Below, piece after piece: positions 34,586 to 43,462 of a DNA stretch of 64,000 bases (its first letter is position 1; every line of letters starts with the position of its first letter). The stretch is from assembly GCF_002858745.1 (NCBI RefSeq), contig NZ_PJRO01000015.1, positions 121,238 through 185,237 on the forward strand. Reading direction: 5' to 3'. Source of the stretch: Mesorhizobium loti. Its GTDB lineage: Bacteria; Pseudomonadota; Alphaproteobacteria; Rhizobiales; Rhizobiaceae. The notes below the pieces were generated by a model. The model did no database searches and had not been told where the DNA came from. It was given only the letters and a program-made list of their open reading frames with translations. A program made the position numbers and the translations under genes.

Positions 34586-35821
34586 TCAAGCCGCCAGTTG
34601 CTGCAGGTAACGGTCGGCTTCTTCCGGTACGGCGAACCAGGGGAACAGGTCCGGCGGGTTGTTGAAGCCATTGGCTATCCTTTTGGCGAGCGCCGGATAG
34701 GCCTGCGCCGACCCCATGATGTTGAGCACATGCGGCGGCGGCGGCGTCAGCATCGCATTCGTCCAGCCCACGACATATTGCGCATAGTGCCAATAGCGGT
34801 CGAAGGCCGCCTGCATGAAGGCAGCGTCGAACGGCTGGTCGCCATGCGCCAGAATGGCGTCCATATAGACCCTCGCCGCTTTCGAGGCGTTGTTCGATCC
34901 CTGCCCGGTGATCGGATCGTTGAGGCAGACGGCATCCGCGAGACCCAGCACCAGCCGCCCCGAAGGCAGGCGCCCGACCGGCTTGCGCACCGTGGGCGGA
35001 AACGCGCCTGAAAGGATGCCATTGGCATCGGTCAGTTCGATGTTGCGGCAGCGATCCGCTTCCCAGGGCAGGAATGTGTCGAGTATCCATTTCGACCGCG
35101 CCAGATGCTCCTGCGGCGTGGTCACATCCTTCCAGCAATCCATCGGTCCGCCGGGAATGCCCTCCAGCACCATGATCTCGCAGCCACCGGAATGGGTCAG
35201 CGCCGGGAAGACGAAATATTCGCCAACGCCGGGAATCAGGTTGAAATTGACTGCCGAATGATCCGGGCGTGGCGTCATGCCATGGACGTAGGTCAGCGCC
35301 AATGCGCGCTGCGGCTTGTCGAAGGGGGATTTCTCCGCATCGCGTTCGAACAGCCTGGCGATGTCACCTTTGCCGGCCGCAACGATGGTGAGGTCCGACG
35401 ATGCGGCATAAGTTTCGAGATCGGCAATACCGGCTTCCTTGATCTCCAGCATGCCGCCACGCCGCTCGAACTCGCTCATCCAGACCGGGATTTTCACCCG
35501 CTGGTCGACGCTTTGCGCCGGCCTGTCGAGCTTGCCGTTCCAGTCGATTGCCTTGGCGCCGGGTTGATCCGGTGACGGCACGACGAAATTGATGGAATCG
35601 ACGGTCGGGCACTCTTTTTCCCAGAAATTGAGACCGATCTCGCGTTCGTTCTGCAAGGCGGTATCGAACATGCACTGGCTGGACAGCACCTTGCCACTAC
35701 GCATGTCTTCCGCCGTCCGGTTCTGGACGACCTTCACCTCATAGCCGCCATGCTGAAGCAGACCGCAGGCAAGCTGCAGACCCGCCTGCCCTCCCCCTAA
35801 TATTGTGATGCGCTTGCTCAT
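34586..35821 (-). CDS. FAD-dependent styrene/indole monooxygenase-like oxygenase (StyA family)
   Basis: 411 aa. Single-component FAD-binding oxygenase that uses FADH2 made by a separate reductase (group E flavoprotein monooxygenase). N-terminal Rossmann motif RITILGGGQAGLQLACGLLQ; middle GKGDIARLFERDAEKSPFDKPQRAL, which is close to the family's conserved stretch; C-terminal LGLADAVCLNDPITGQGSNNAS. Known relatives epoxidise styrene or oxidise indole. An SDR and a flavin reductase lie upstream in the same operon, completing an oxygenase system. No styrene-oxide isomerase or phenylacetaldehyde dehydrogenase is linked, so styrene itself is not established as substrate. Confidence 0.85.
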   Translation of the reverse strand: MSKRITILGGGQAGLQLACGLLQHGGYEVKVVQNRTAEDMRSGKVLSSQCMFDTALQNEREIGLNFWEKECPTVDSINFVVPSPDQPGAKAIDWNGKLDRPAQSVDQRVKIPVWMSEFERRGGMLEIKEAGIADLETYAASSDLTIVAAGKGDIARLFERDAEKSPFDKPQRALALTYVHGMTPRPDHSAVNFNLIPGVGEYFVFPALTHSGGCEIMVLEGIPGGPMDCWKDVTTPQEHLARSKWILDTFLPWEADRCRNIELTDANGILSGAFPPTVRKPVGRLPSGRLVLGLADAVCLNDPITGQGSNNASKAARVYMDAILAHGDQPFDAAFMQAAFDRYWHYAQYVVGWTNAMLTPPPPHVLNIMGSAQAYPALAKRIANGFNNPPDLFPWFAVPEEADRYLQQLAA

Positions 35822-35864
35822 TTTCGTTCCCTTCCCTTCTCTGTCTTTGCAGCGCTTTCCGGGC

Positions 35865-36650
35865 TCATTCCATCAGGAGCGGGATGGCTGGATCGATGCG
35901 TTCCGGGCCCATCGCCGTGTAGCCGCCGTCGACGCGGATATCGGTGCCGGTGATGAAGCTCGCCGCATCGGAAAGCAGGAATGCAACCGCCTCCGCCACT
36001 TCCGCCGGGTCGCCGGTGCGTCTCAGCAGATGGAAAGGAGCCGCCACGCCGTCGGTCTTCGGCCGGTTGTCATTGGACAGCTGCCGCATGATGTTGCTCC
36101 AGGTCCATCCTGGCGACACCGCGTTGATGCGGATGCCGTCGGCGGCGAGATCGAGCGCCTGGTTGCGCGTCAACTGCAGGATCGCAGCCTTGGAAACCGG
36201 ATAGGCCCAGCGCCCGACCTGGGCGACACGCGCCGAAATCGAACCGAAATTGACGATCGCACCCTTGGCCTTGGCCAGATGCGGACGCGCCTCCTGCATC
36301 AGCACCACCGAGCTGACGACATTGACGTCGAGCGCCTTCAGCCATTCGGCACGCGTGGTTTCCGCACCATTGTCGAGATAGGTGGCGGCGACATTGACCA
36401 GGAAGTCGAGCCGACCTTGACGTTTCACCGTCGTTTCAACCAGCGCCTTGATGTCTTCGTCGCTGGTGATATCGGTGCGGATGAAACTTGCGTTGGTGCC
36501 GATCCGGCCGGCCACCGCCTCACCATCCGCCTCGTTGATGTCGGCGATGACAACGTTGACGCCGTAACCCGCAAGAACCGCCGCGCAGCCTTCACCGATC
36601 AGCGTGGCACCGCCTGAAATAATCGCCGTTTTTCCACTCAAACCCTTCAT
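35865..36650 (-). CDS. Short-chain dehydrogenase/reductase
   Basis: NAD(P)-dependent SDR, 261 aa. Cofactor loop is GGATLIGEGCAA; catalytic Ser-Tyr-Lys read as GSISARVAQVGRWAYPVSKAA; RINAVSPGWTWS and the C-terminal ADAASFITGTDIRVDGGYTA are classical. The nucleotide-binding TGxxxGIG motif is altered to SGGATLIGEG. GGGAG precedes the ATG. Middle gene of a three-gene leftward operon: it may oxidise or reduce the product of the StyA-like oxygenase (inference). Confidence 0.9.
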   Translation of the reverse strand: MKGLSGKTAIISGGATLIGEGCAAVLAGYGVNVVIADINEADGEAVAGRIGTNASFIRTDITSDEDIKALVETTVKRQGRLDFLVNVAATYLDNGAETTRAEWLKALDVNVVSSVVLMQEARPHLAKAKGAIVNFGSISARVAQVGRWAYPVSKAAILQLTRNQALDLAADGIRINAVSPGWTWSNIMRQLSNDNRPKTDGVAAPFHLLRRTGDPAEVAEAVAFLLSDAASFITGTDIRVDGGYTAMGPERIDPAIPLLME

Positions 36651-36683
36651 TGATCTTCTCCCAATTCGTCGCGACCCAGCGGT

Positions 36684-37181
36684 TCAAGCAGCTGAGCGGA
36701 CATGCCCCACCGCCGAAAAACCGCCCTCGACATAGACCAGCGATTGCCCGTCCCCGAGCACCGTCTCCACGACATGACCGATCAGGATCACATGGGTCGT
36801 GTGCTCGACGGCCTGTTCCAACCGGCATTCGAATGAGGCGAGCGCACCGCGCACGACCGGCACGCCGGTTACCCCGGAATGCCAGTCGCCGATGCTGAAG
36901 CGGTCGCCCGCCGCAAGCTCCGTCTGGCCGGCAAAGGTGCGCGCAACGTCTTCCTGCAGATGCGACAGCACATTGATTGCGAACACGCCCGAATCCGGCA
37001 CGAACTGCGCCACCCAGGTCTTGCGGTTGACGCAGGCGACCAGCGATGGCGGCTCGGTCGACAGCGAACAGACGGCGGTCGCGGTAAGGCCGCGTCGTTC
37101 TCCGTCGCTGCCCGTCGTGGTGATCACGGAAACGGCACCTGCGACCTTGCGCATACCGGCGATGAAAGGCGCGGATGACAT
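36684..37181 (-). CDS. Flavin reductase (StyB/HpaC-like domain)
   Basis: 165 aa NAD(P)H:flavin oxidoreductase, very similar in layout to HpaC at 28641. Pattern: MRKVAGAVSVITTTGSDGERRGLTATAVCSLSTEPPSLVACVNRKT at the N-terminus and FECRLEQAVEHTTHVILIGHVV near the end. It opens the operon with the SDR and StyA-like oxygenase, so it most likely supplies FADH2 to that oxygenase. GGAGGAAA stands before the ATG. Confidence 0.88.
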   Translation of the reverse strand: MSSAPFIAGMRKVAGAVSVITTTGSDGERRGLTATAVCSLSTEPPSLVACVNRKTWVAQFVPDSGVFAINVLSHLQEDVARTFAGQTELAAGDRFSIGDWHSGVTGVPVVRGALASFECRLEQAVEHTTHVILIGHVVETVLGDGQSLVYVEGGFSAVGHVRSAA

Positions 37182-37355
37182 GGTTTCCTCCAGATATCTC
37201 CGTCCGACGCGTTGCCCTACATCTGGCAGGACTCGCGTTTCTTTTAGACTTCAACTAGATTGAAACTGAGGTGGAAGCGCCGCGGCCGCAATCCAATACG
37301 CGCAAAGACTATCCAGAATGCGCGGCCGCATGGAGCGAATGGGAAGGCTGCCGTT

Positions 37356-38342
37356 ATGGATGCAGTCAATCTGAGATCGCCGCTGGCCCGGCACGCACTG
37401 GTGGACACGTTTTCGCCGGAAGAAGCGCGCCAGGAGATCGGCCGTATCTTCTGCCCGCATTTCCTGTCGCCACGGCAGGCAAACGCCGCCGGCTTTCACG
37501 CCGTTCATCGCGCCTCGCGCCAGCGCGGCTATTCGCTGAATTTCGTGGGTTACGGCTCGGAAGTCGAGATTGATCCCGGTGAACTCTCTTCCTTCTTCCT
37601 GCTGCAGATTCCGCTTGCCGGATCGGCCGAAGTGCGCTGCGGCACCACCACGGCGTTGGCAAATCCGGGCCATGTGGCCTCGCTGCTGTCGCCGACACTG
37701 CCGACCCGAATGCGCTGGTCCGATGGCTGCACCAAATTGATCGTGCTGATCGAACGCGAGGTCATGCAGCGGCAATGCGCCGAACTGGCAGACCGCGCCG
37801 TCGACAAGGTTGAATTCGAGACGGTCGTCGACCTATCGAGTCTTGCGGGGCGGCTCGCGCTCAACCATGTCGGCCTGATGCTGGAGAGCATTGAAAACGG
37901 CAATGCCGCATTCGGCACCTATCTGGCCAGACTCGGTGAGAGCCTGTCTTCCTTGCTGCTTTCGTCGCTTGCTCATTCACAACGGGCCGCTCTCGATACG
38001 CCTGCTCCGGCAGCGGCATCATCCACCGTCGGTCGGGCACAGGATTGGATCCGTGCCAACATCGAACGGGACTTCAGCGTTGGTGACATCGCCATCGCAG
38101 TCGACGTCAGCCTGCGTTCGCTGCAGGAGACGGTGCGCCGCCACAATGGAACGACATTGGTGCAAATGGTCGAGGCCGCCCGCCTCGACCATTTTCACTC
38201 ACTGCTCAACGATCCTCAAAACAGACAATCCGTGACCGAACTGGCAGGTCTTGCCGGCCTTGGGCATCTCGGCCGCGCTGCCGCAGCCTATCGCCGCAGA
38301 TATGGCGAAACACCGTCGCAGACACTCCGGCACAGACGGTGA
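37356..38342 (+). CDS. AraC-family transcriptional regulator
   Basis: 328 aa. N-terminal AraC-binding-like sensor (HFLSPRQANAAGFHAVHRASRQRGYSLNFVGYGSEVEIDPGELSSFFLLQIPLAGSAEV) and C-terminal helix-turn-helix pair (WIRANIERDFSVGDIAIAVDVSLRSLQETVRRHNGTTLVQMVEAARLDHFHSLL... GHLGRAAAAYRRRYGETPSQTLR). This arrangement is typical for activators of aromatic and alkane oxygenase operons. It is divergent from the flavin reductase-SDR-oxygenase operon, with 174 bp between starts. ATG 37356 begins just before the conserved sensor domain. Confidence 0.88.
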   Translation: MDAVNLRSPLARHALVDTFSPEEARQEIGRIFCPHFLSPRQANAAGFHAVHRASRQRGYSLNFVGYGSEVEIDPGELSSFFLLQIPLAGSAEVRCGTTTALANPGHVASLLSPTLPTRMRWSDGCTKLIVLIEREVMQRQCAELADRAVDKVEFETVVDLSSLAGRLALNHVGLMLESIENGNAAFGTYLARLGESLSSLLLSSLAHSQRAALDTPAPAAASSTVGRAQDWIRANIERDFSVGDIAIAVDVSLRSLQETVRRHNGTTLVQMVEAARLDHFHSLLNDPQNRQSVTELAGLAGLGHLGRAAAAYRRRYGETPSQTLRHRR

Positions 38343-38584
38343 TTTGAAAGCCGCATCGACATTTTTGTCCACGCGTCCAGATGAGAACAGATACCGAAGA
38401 GGCTTTTTGAAAGCTGCTCTTCTTGCAACGTCTTAAGCATCTGTTCGCCAAGCTTCACATCTTCTTCCAGACAAAGGCGATGCCAAGGATTTGGTTAGAT
38501 GTTGCTGATATGACGCTGCCCGTAGGTAAGCTGTGTTCGAGATTGGAAGCGTAGACGTGTTTAAGATTGGCCGGGGCAACAACC

Positions 38585-39688
38585 ATGCCTGAGATCAGAC
38601 CGGTAACGGCTCAGGATCTGCCGGCTGTCGCCGCGCTTTTTCAGCAGCTCCTGCGCAGCAATGGCGTGGATCCGCGTGCCCTCGCCGACTATCTGAAGAC
38701 GCTGTTCCTCGAAGGCCCGAACTACGATCCCGAACTGGCTTCCAAAGTCCATGTGCGCGACGATGGCACGGTGAGCGGGTTTTTCGGCATCTTCCCTCTT
38801 GCGATGGAACACGCGGGCAAGAGGCTGCGAGCGGCTGTTTGCGGGACCTTCATGGTGGATGCCCGCGAGGACGACCCTTTTGCCGGTGCGCGGCTGTTGC
38901 GAGATGTGCTTTCCGGTCCGCAGGATCTCTCCTTCACCGAAACGTCAAACGACCTCTCGACAGCTCTATGGCAGAAGGTGAACGGGCATCTCCTGCCGGA
39001 CTATAGTCTCGAATGGCTGCGCATCCTGCGTCCCGTTTCCTTTGTCGCCAACGGTGTCGCGAAGCGTGTGCCCGGCGCAAGGCTTGTCACGCCGCTTCTG
39101 CGCCCCCTCGACGCGCTGGCGCAGCGCGCCAAATCGGATTGGTATGGTTATGTGCCGGAGGTCGGCCGCGCGGATGCGTTCACCGACGCAGATATCAGCG
39201 AAGACGAAGCCGCCGAAATTATCCCAACGTTCCTGCGCCAATTCGCTTTGCGGCCGCACTGGGATTTCGAACGCCTGCGCTACATGCTGGGCGAATCCCG
39301 CCAGAAGGTTATCCATGGCGAACGGGTGTTGCGGGTCGTTCGTGCCCGCTCGAACGGCATGCCGATCGGGTTGTTTCTCTACTATGGCGACAAGGGACAT
39401 CTCGGTCGGGTCGTCCAAATCCTCTCATTGCCCGGCCGCGAAGGAGTAGTCCTCGACCGGATGATGCGCCATGCCGACTCCCGCAATATGCCGGCATTGC
39501 GCGGGCGTACGCAGCCTGCGCTTCTCAGGGCCATGATGGGGCGAAAGATCGCCTTTGTGCATGCCGCATCCACCATCGTTCATTCTCGCGACCCGAAGCT
39601 GATCGAGGCCTTCACGAGCGGACAGGCCTTCATCAACGGCCTCGCCGGAGAAGGTTGGACGCGCCTGATCGGCGACCGTTTCGCATGA
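38585..39688 (+). CDS. GNAT-like acyltransferase of unknown substrate
   Basis: 367 aa. N-terminal part reads as a GNAT fold (IRPVTAQDLPAVAALFQQLL, then VHVRDDGTVSGFFGIFPLAM, then AAVCGTFMVDAREDDPFAGARLLRDVLSG resembling the acetyl-CoA loop). The remaining 200 residues contain a second half with RPHWDFERLRYML, RVVRARSNGMPIGLFLYYGDKGHLGRVVQIL and FVHAASTIVHSRDPKL, which looks like a second GNAT-type core. It is ten bases upstream of the asparagine synthase gene and heads the cassette. It may transfer an acyl group from the carrier protein (inference). Weak ribosome site; the start at 38585 is the first ATG. Confidence 0.65.
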   Translation: MPEIRPVTAQDLPAVAALFQQLLRSNGVDPRALADYLKTLFLEGPNYDPELASKVHVRDDGTVSGFFGIFPLAMEHAGKRLRAAVCGTFMVDAREDDPFAGARLLRDVLSGPQDLSFTETSNDLSTALWQKVNGHLLPDYSLEWLRILRPVSFVANGVAKRVPGARLVTPLLRPLDALAQRAKSDWYGYVPEVGRADAFTDADISEDEAAEIIPTFLRQFALRPHWDFERLRYMLGESRQKVIHGERVLRVVRARSNGMPIGLFLYYGDKGHLGRVVQILSLPGREGVVLDRMMRHADSRNMPALRGRTQPALLRAMMGRKIAFVHAASTIVHSRDPKLIEAFTSGQAFINGLAGEGWTRLIGDRFA

Positions 39689-39698
39689 CGGTGGCCTG

Positions 39699-41615
39699 AT
39701 GTGCGCGGTGGCGGGTTATTTTGGAAAGGGTGTAGCGCCCGCTGAAGCCGGAGCGCTGCTGGCTCGCATGACGAGGACCCTTTCTCATCGCGGTCCAGAT
39801 GACAGCGGTATCCATGTCGACGGCGAAGCTGGGTTGGCGCACCGACGACTGTCGATCGTCGGCCTCGCCGACGGCCACCAGCCAATGTCCGATCCATCCG
39901 ACAATCTGGTGATTTCCTACAATGGTGAGATCTTCAACTATGTCGAGTTACGCAGCGAGCTGATTTCCAAAGGCCGGCGGTTCCGCACGCAGTCGGACAC
40001 CGAGGTGATCCTGCATCTCTATGATGAGAAGGGACTGGACTGCCTCCATGATCTCAACGGCGATTTTGCCTTTGCGTTATGGGACGCGCGGCGAAGACGC
40101 ATGGTGCTGGCCCGCGACCGCGTGGGTGTGCGCCCGCTTTTTCACACGCAGCGCGGCGATACGCTGTTTTTCGCCTCCGAGATCAAGGCGCTGCTCACTG
40201 TGCCGGGCATCGAAGCCAGCCTCGACCCCTTCGCGCTCGACCAGATTTTCACCTTATGGGCACCGCTTGCGCCACGCACGGCATTCCAGGGCATTTCGGA
40301 ATTGCCGCCCGGTCACCTGATGATCGTGGAAGACGGGCGCATCGAACAGCGCGCCTGGTGGCAGCAGACTTATCCCGATGCCAGTGATATGCGGCCGCGA
40401 TCCGATGCAGTCGAAGAACTGAGGGCGTTGCTTGACGATGCCACACGCATTCGCCTTCGTGCCGATGTACCAGTCGGCTCCTATCTGTCCGGTGGGCTGG
40501 ATTCTTCTTTTGTGTCGGCGCTCGCGGCACGCGCGCGACCCGAACGGCTGAGGACCTTTTCACTCAGCTTTGACAGCAACGAACATGACGAGAGCGAATG
40601 GCAGGCCATGATGGCCTCGACGCTCGGCGTGGAACACACCACCACTCGCTGTGCGGCTGGCGACATTTCAAGATTGTTTCCATCCGTCATCCGCCATGTC
40701 GAACGGCCAATCCTGCGCACGGCGCCGGCACCGCTCGCCAAGCTTTCGGCACTGGTGCGCGACAGTGGCATAAAGGCCGTGCTTACCGGCGAAGGCGCGG
40801 ACGAATTGTTTGCCGGATACGACATCTTCCGCGAAGCGAAATTGCGTCGCTTCTGCGGCCGCCAGCCAAGCTCAAAGTTCCGGCCGCTGCTTTTCCAGCG
40901 GCTCTACCCCTATTTGCCCGGCCTGCAACGGCAATCGCCGGAATATCTGGCTCGCTTCTTCGGGGCCGGTGACGACCGTATCGACGATCCCCTCTATTCA
41001 CATCGGCCACGTTTCCGTTCGACAAGCGCTGCCAAATTGTTCTTCTCGCCCGAGCTCAAGCGGGAGCTCGGCGACTATGATGCGACCGCAGAACTGACCT
41101 CCATGCTGCCGTCGGATTTTTCCCGCTGGCATCCATTGCACCAGGCCCAATATCTGGAAACGACATTCCTGCTGCCGGGCTACATCCTTTCAGCGCAGGG
41201 TGATCGTGTCATGATGGCGAACAGCATCGAGGGCCGCTTCCCGTTCCTTGATCCGCGCGTCATCGACTTTGCCGCAGGCCTGTCCCCGGATATGAAGCTG
41301 CACGGTCTGAGCGAAAAGCATATCCTCAAGCAGGCCGCGAAAGATCTGGTGCCCGAGGCGATCATACAACGGCCGAAACAGCCTTATCGCGCCCCTGACA
41401 GCCAGGCCTTTGCGGCAACACCGCCAGATTATCTGGGAGAAGCGCTCTCCGAAGAAGCTATTGCCAAGGGCGGTTTCTTCAACTCCGCAGCAGTCGAAAA
41501 ACTGAAAAACAAGGTCTTGCATCAGGAGACAGCCAGCTTCCGGGACGATACCGCCTTTGTCGGCGTCGTTTCGACCCAGCTCTGGCTGGACACGTTCTCC
41601 GCGAAGGCCGATTGA
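39699..41615 (+). CDS. Glutamine-hydrolysing asparagine synthase-family amidotransferase
   Basis: 638 aa. N-terminal glutaminase domain: Cys2 (MCAVAGYFG) is the nucleophile after Met removal, followed by LSHRGPDDSG, RRLSIVGLADGHQPM, ISYNGEIFNYVELR and ARDRVGVRPLFH. The C-terminal ATP-pyrophosphatase domain carries VGSYLSGGLDSSFVSALAA at about residue 262. It therefore has all elements to make an amide from Gln, ATP and a carboxylate. Such proteins often amidate a secondary metabolite or carrier-bound substrate rather than aspartate when placed in a cluster. It precedes a carrier-protein gene by 24 bp and follows the GNAT-like gene by ten. Confidence 0.9.
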   Translation: MCAVAGYFGKGVAPAEAGALLARMTRTLSHRGPDDSGIHVDGEAGLAHRRLSIVGLADGHQPMSDPSDNLVISYNGEIFNYVELRSELISKGRRFRTQSDTEVILHLYDEKGLDCLHDLNGDFAFALWDARRRRMVLARDRVGVRPLFHTQRGDTLFFASEIKALLTVPGIEASLDPFALDQIFTLWAPLAPRTAFQGISELPPGHLMIVEDGRIEQRAWWQQTYPDASDMRPRSDAVEELRALLDDATRIRLRADVPVGSYLSGGLDSSFVSALAARARPERLRTFSLSFDSNEHDESEWQAMMASTLGVEHTTTRCAAGDISRLFPSVIRHVERPILRTAPAPLAKLSALVRDSGIKAVLTGEGADELFAGYDIFREAKLRRFCGRQPSSKFRPLLFQRLYPYLPGLQRQSPEYLARFFGAGDDRIDDPLYSHRPRFRSTSAAKLFFSPELKRELGDYDATAELTSMLPSDFSRWHPLHQAQYLETTFLLPGYILSAQGDRVMMANSIEGRFPFLDPRVIDFAAGLSPDMKLHGLSEKHILKQAAKDLVPEAIIQRPKQPYRAPDSQAFAATPPDYLGEALSEEAIAKGGFFNSAAVEKLKNKVLHQETASFRDDTAFVGVVSTQLWLDTFSAKAD

Positions 41616-41639
41616 TGGGAAACACCGGGGACAGAGACC

Positions 41640-41894
41640 ATGGCAGATGACACCAAAGCGGCGATCCGCGCCTTCATTATCGAGAATTTTCTGTTTGGCG
41701 ACGATAATCATCCGTTGCCCGACGACATGTCGCTGATCGATAACGACCTTGTCGATTCAACCGGCATCCTCGAACTGGTCGGCTACATCGAGAAGGAGTT
41801 TGGCTTCAAGGTAGAGGATCGCGAGATCGTTCCGGCCAATCTGGATTCGATCGCCCGCATCCTCGCTTACGTCGACAGCAAACGGGCCGTGTGA
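41640..41894 (+). CDS. Acyl carrier protein
   Basis: 84 aa, acidic, four-helix PP-binding fold. The phosphopantetheine attachment Ser is in NDLVDSTGILELVGYIEKEFGF, the usual D-S position at the start of helix 2. It is shorter and more divergent than the housekeeping AcpP. Its stop overlaps the GTG/reading frame of the AMP-ligase that follows. Ligase and carrier genes adjacent in this way often form a loading pair: the ligase adenylates a carboxylic acid and transfers it to the carrier (established for freestanding A-domain/carrier pairs, inference here). Confidence 0.9.
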   Translation: MADDTKAAIRAFIIENFLFGDDNHPLPDDMSLIDNDLVDSTGILELVGYIEKEFGFKVEDREIVPANLDSIARILAYVDSKRAV

Positions 41895-41908
41895 GGGCAA
41901 ACTGCGAG

Positions 41909-43462
41909 ATGCGCCTCGAAGATCATCTTCGCGCACGTGCAGCCGATGCAGGCCAGAAAGCGGCGCTGGTCTGTGGCGACCGGCGGACAAGTTTCGCCGA
42001 GTTCTATCAATCGGCTGAGTGCCTTGCCGGAGTGCTGGCTGGCGCCGGCGTGCGTCGTGGCGATCGCGTTTTGGTCTTCATGGACAATGGCCTCGAAGCT
42101 GCGCTTTCCATCTTTGCCGTATGGATATCCGGCGCGGTGCTGGTGCCTGTCAATCCATCGGCTAAGGCCGGACGCATCGCTTTCCTTCTCAACCACTGCC
42201 GTCCTGCCGCCGTGATGGTGCAAGGCAGGCTGGCGCCAGTCGTTGCCGAAGCCACCCAGCAATTTCCGGCACCAATTCATACCCTGTTGACGGAACCACA
42301 CGCCACGCTGCCGAACGCAGCGCTTTTCGCAAGCGCTCTGCTCGCCGAGCCGATGTCGATAACCGATGACGGTCGACTGGAGGATGATCTCGCGGCAATT
42401 CTCTATACGTCCGGCTCCACGGGCGACCCCAAAGGGGTCATGATGGCGCATGCCAATCTCGAGGCGGCTGCATCCTCCATCATCTCCTATCTCGGCAATA
42501 GCGCAGACGACATCATTCTCAGCGTCCTGCCGCTATCCTTCGGTTACGGACTGACGCAACTGCTGACGACGGTGCTCAGCGGCGCGACGCTCGTTCTCGA
42601 AAAATCCTTTGCGTTCCCCTATGCCGTATTCGAGCGCCTGCGCGACGAGCGTGCCAGCGGCTTTCCATTGGTGCCTTCGATGGTCGCCATGATGCTGCAG
42701 ATGAAAGATCTCGATCCGGCCCTGTTCGCCAGCCTGCGGTATGTCACCAATGCTGCCGCGCCGTTGCCAGTCGATCATATTCGTCGGCTAAGAATTTTCC
42801 TACCTGACGTCCAGCTGTATTCGATGTACGGACAGACCGAGTGCATTCGCGCCACCTATCTACCGCCCGAGCAATTGGACAGACGCCCCGGCTCTGTCGG
42901 CACCGCCATCCCTGGCATGCAGGCCTATGTGGTGGATGAAGCCGGCAAACCGGCAATACCCAACGATATCGGCGAGCTGGTGGTGAGCGGACCGACTGTG
43001 ATGAAAGGTTATTGGGAAGCACCGGAGGCGACCAACCTGGCGCTTCGACCACATCCGGAAACCGGCACGTTACGGCTCCATACCGGTGACCTTTTCACCG
43101 CCGACGCCGATGGCTTCCTCACCTTCATTGCCCGCCGCGACGACATCATCAAATCGCGTGGCGAAAAAGTAGCGCCGAAGGAGGTCGAGACAGTCCTGCA
43201 TGCGCTGCCCGGCATCGCTGAAGCACTCGTGGCGGGCGTCCCCGACCCGGTGCTCGGACAGTCCATCAAGGCCTTTGTGGTGTTGGCCGATCCGAAGCTG
43301 ACCGAACGCGACGTGCTGCGCCACTGCGCACGCCATCTCGAAGACTACATGGTTCCCAAGGCGATCGAATTCGTCGCCGCTTTGCCGAAGACCGACAGCG
43401 GCAAGCTCAGCCGCCGGCTGGCGGCAGCAATGCATTCCACCAGAGAAGGGCCTGACGTATGA
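41909..43462 (+). CDS. AMP-forming acyl/amino acid ligase (adenylation enzyme)
   Basis: 517 aa, ANL superfamily. Motifs: LYTSGSTGDPKGVMMAH (A3), YSMYGQTE (A5), HTGD (A7), RRDDIIKSRGEKVAP (A8), catalytic Lys in PKTDSGKLSRR (A10). The position of the acid-binding pocket cannot be judged by eye; fatty or hydroxy acids are as likely as amino acids. I start at ATG 41909 (GAGGG about 11 bases upstream); GTG 41891, which overlaps the carrier-protein stop, has no ribosome site. The next gene starts in its stop codon (ATGA). Confidence 0.88.
   Translation: MRLEDHLRARAADAGQKAALVCGDRRTSFAEFYQSAECLAGVLAGAGVRRGDRVLVFMDNGLEAALSIFAVWISGAVLVPVNPSAKAGRIAFLLNHCRPAAVMVQGRLAPVVAEATQQFPAPIHTLLTEPHATLPNAALFASALLAEPMSITDDGRLEDDLAAILYTSGSTGDPKGVMMAHANLEAAASSIISYLGNSADDIILSVLPLSFGYGLTQLLTTVLSGATLVLEKSFAFPYAVFERLRDERASGFPLVPSMVAMMLQMKDLDPALFASLRYVTNAAAPLPVDHIRRLRIFLPDVQLYSMYGQTECIRATYLPPEQLDRRPGSVGTAIPGMQAYVVDEAGKPAIPNDIGELVVSGPTVMKGYWEAPEATNLALRPHPETGTLRLHTGDLFTADADGFLTFIARRDDIIKSRGEKVAPKEVETVLHALPGIAEALVAGVPDPVLGQSIKAFVVLADPKLTERDVLRHCARHLEDYMVPKAIEFVAALPKTDSGKLSRRLAAAMHSTREGPDV

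Noticed and set aside
38343..38584. Promoter or small RNA before the five-gene cassette
   Set aside because: The 242 bp gap is AT-richer than its surroundings, but I found no hexamer pair or hairpin good enough to report.
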